From: Lysobacterales bacterium CG02_land_8_20_14_3_00_62_12
GTDB lineage: Bacteria; Pseudomonadota; Gammaproteobacteria; Xanthomonadales; Ahniellaceae
NCBI GenBank assembly: GCA_002785585.1
Contig: PEUI01000315.1
Coordinates: 1 to 18,069 of the forward strand
Direction: 5' to 3'
DNA length: 18,069 nt
The translations under genes were made by a program, and so were the position numbers. The notes under the pieces are model-generated. The model did no database searches, was not told where the DNA came from, and worked only from the letters and a program-made list of their open reading frames with translations. Shown in pieces: positions 17,599 to 18,069 of this stretch (its first letter is position 1; each line of letters begins with the position of its first letter).

Positions 17599-17820
17599 TC
17601 AAGCGGCCGAGTGTCGGGCATTCCACAAATGGGTGAGTTTGTCTTTGGCCATCAGCTTTTGCTTTTTCAGCTTTACCAAGGTGAGATCGTCGACCGGGAG
17701 TACCCCGAGTTCGGCGTCGCGCACTTGCTTGTCGAGTTCGCGGTGCTTCATGAACAGGCTGCGGAACTCGCCGTTTTGCCCCATCAGGGCATCGACTTCT
17801 TGCTGCTGATCATCAAACAT
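17599..17820 (-). CDS. YdcH/DUF465 family small protein
   Basis: The 73-residue protein begins at an ATG (17820) with a strong AGAGGAGG ribosome site eight to nine bases upstream. Upstream codons in the same frame are proline-rich and look non-coding, which fixes this start. The sequence is charged and helical: FRSLFMKHRELDKQVRDAE (19-37), then LTLVKLKKQKLMAKDKLTHL (46-65), matching the YdcH/DUF465 pattern of two antiparallel helices with a KHxELD centre and a LKKxKLxxKD end. Members are small cytoplasmic proteins of unknown function. It probably shares transcription direction, and perhaps a transcript, with the Hpt-REC gene 124 bases on. Confidence 0.8.
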   Translation of the reverse strand: MFDDQQQEVDALMGQNGEFRSLFMKHRELDKQVRDAELGVLPVDDLTLVKLKKQKLMAKDKLTHLWNARHSAA

Positions 17821-18069
17821 CAGTAGACCTCCTCTGGATGGTTGGGGTGGATCGGGTTGGGTTGAACACAAGTCGGGCTGCAAAGCCACGCGCCAGCGCA
17901 CCCGGACCGGCAGGATCCGGGTTGAGACCGGCACGGTGGGCAGAACCAGTGGACTTGCCGGTAACCGCCGCGCACCCTGGATCACGGCGGATCAAGCGGT
18001 GCTGGCAGTGCGCTTCAGCAAGATTCATGCGCGTCTCAGCCGGTCGGGAAGGCGGTCTCGGATAGAGCG
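17821..18069. other. Right-edge stretch without a supported gene
   Basis: These 249 bases precede the ydcH-like gene and should hold its promoter, which I cannot place. Open frames here give arginine- and proline-rich translations with no family resemblance. ACCCGGA (17900-17906) and TCCGGGT (17916-17922) form a seven-base stem with a nine-base loop, possibly the terminator of a gene beyond the window or an operator. Confidence 0.4.

Overview
The window carries 16 protein genes on both strands and no RNA genes. It is GC-rich and almost fully coding. The gene set (AmgK/MurU peptidoglycan recycling, a fis-purH-purD cluster, HemJ, a hybrid kinase with receiver and Hpt domains, HigBA, a REP-like hairpin) points to a gammaproteobacterium. 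Xanthomonadales (Lysobacterales) or a near relative is my best guess, by inference from family content only.

Layout. Positions 154-1215 (-) encode an exported TraB/GumN-type protein. Divergent from it are amgK and murU (1381-3223, +), which salvage N-acetylmuramate. A REP-like hairpin forms the end of murU. Facing it on the minus strand is fis-purH-purD (6529 down to 3301), coding for the nucleoid protein Fis and two enzymes of de novo purine synthesis. After a 312-base intergenic region, hemJ (6842-7285, +) encodes protoporphyrinogen oxidase.

Positions 7439-12564 (+) hold the most distinctive locus. An 887-residue effector with the order Hpt-like, REC, REC, GGDEF-like, EAL-like is followed 14 bases later by a hybrid histidine kinase (HisKA, HATPase, pseudo-REC, REC, Hpt). 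The effector's GGDEF and EAL active sites are eroded, while one receiver is intact. It looks like a phosphorylation-gated c-di-GMP receptor or scaffold of the FimX kind rather than an enzyme.

The kinase abuts, tail to tail with no gap, a minus-strand ABC exporter pair (ATPase 14738-13827, permease 13830-12565, ATGA overlap). Further on, all on the minus strand, are a higB-higA toxin-antitoxin pair (15561-14923), an arginase (16561-15644), an Hpt-REC protein (start uncertain, 17474 or 17543, to 16695) and a YdcH/DUF465-type small protein (17820-17599). Between the last two genes lies a leader with two overlapping hairpins, plus a third hairpin that pairs the candidate GTG start of the Hpt-REC gene.

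The main candidates for new biology are the kinase/degenerate-effector pair, the structured leader of the Hpt-REC gene, and the REP-like element that supplies the murU stop codon. The rest is ordinary housekeeping or well-known accessory material.
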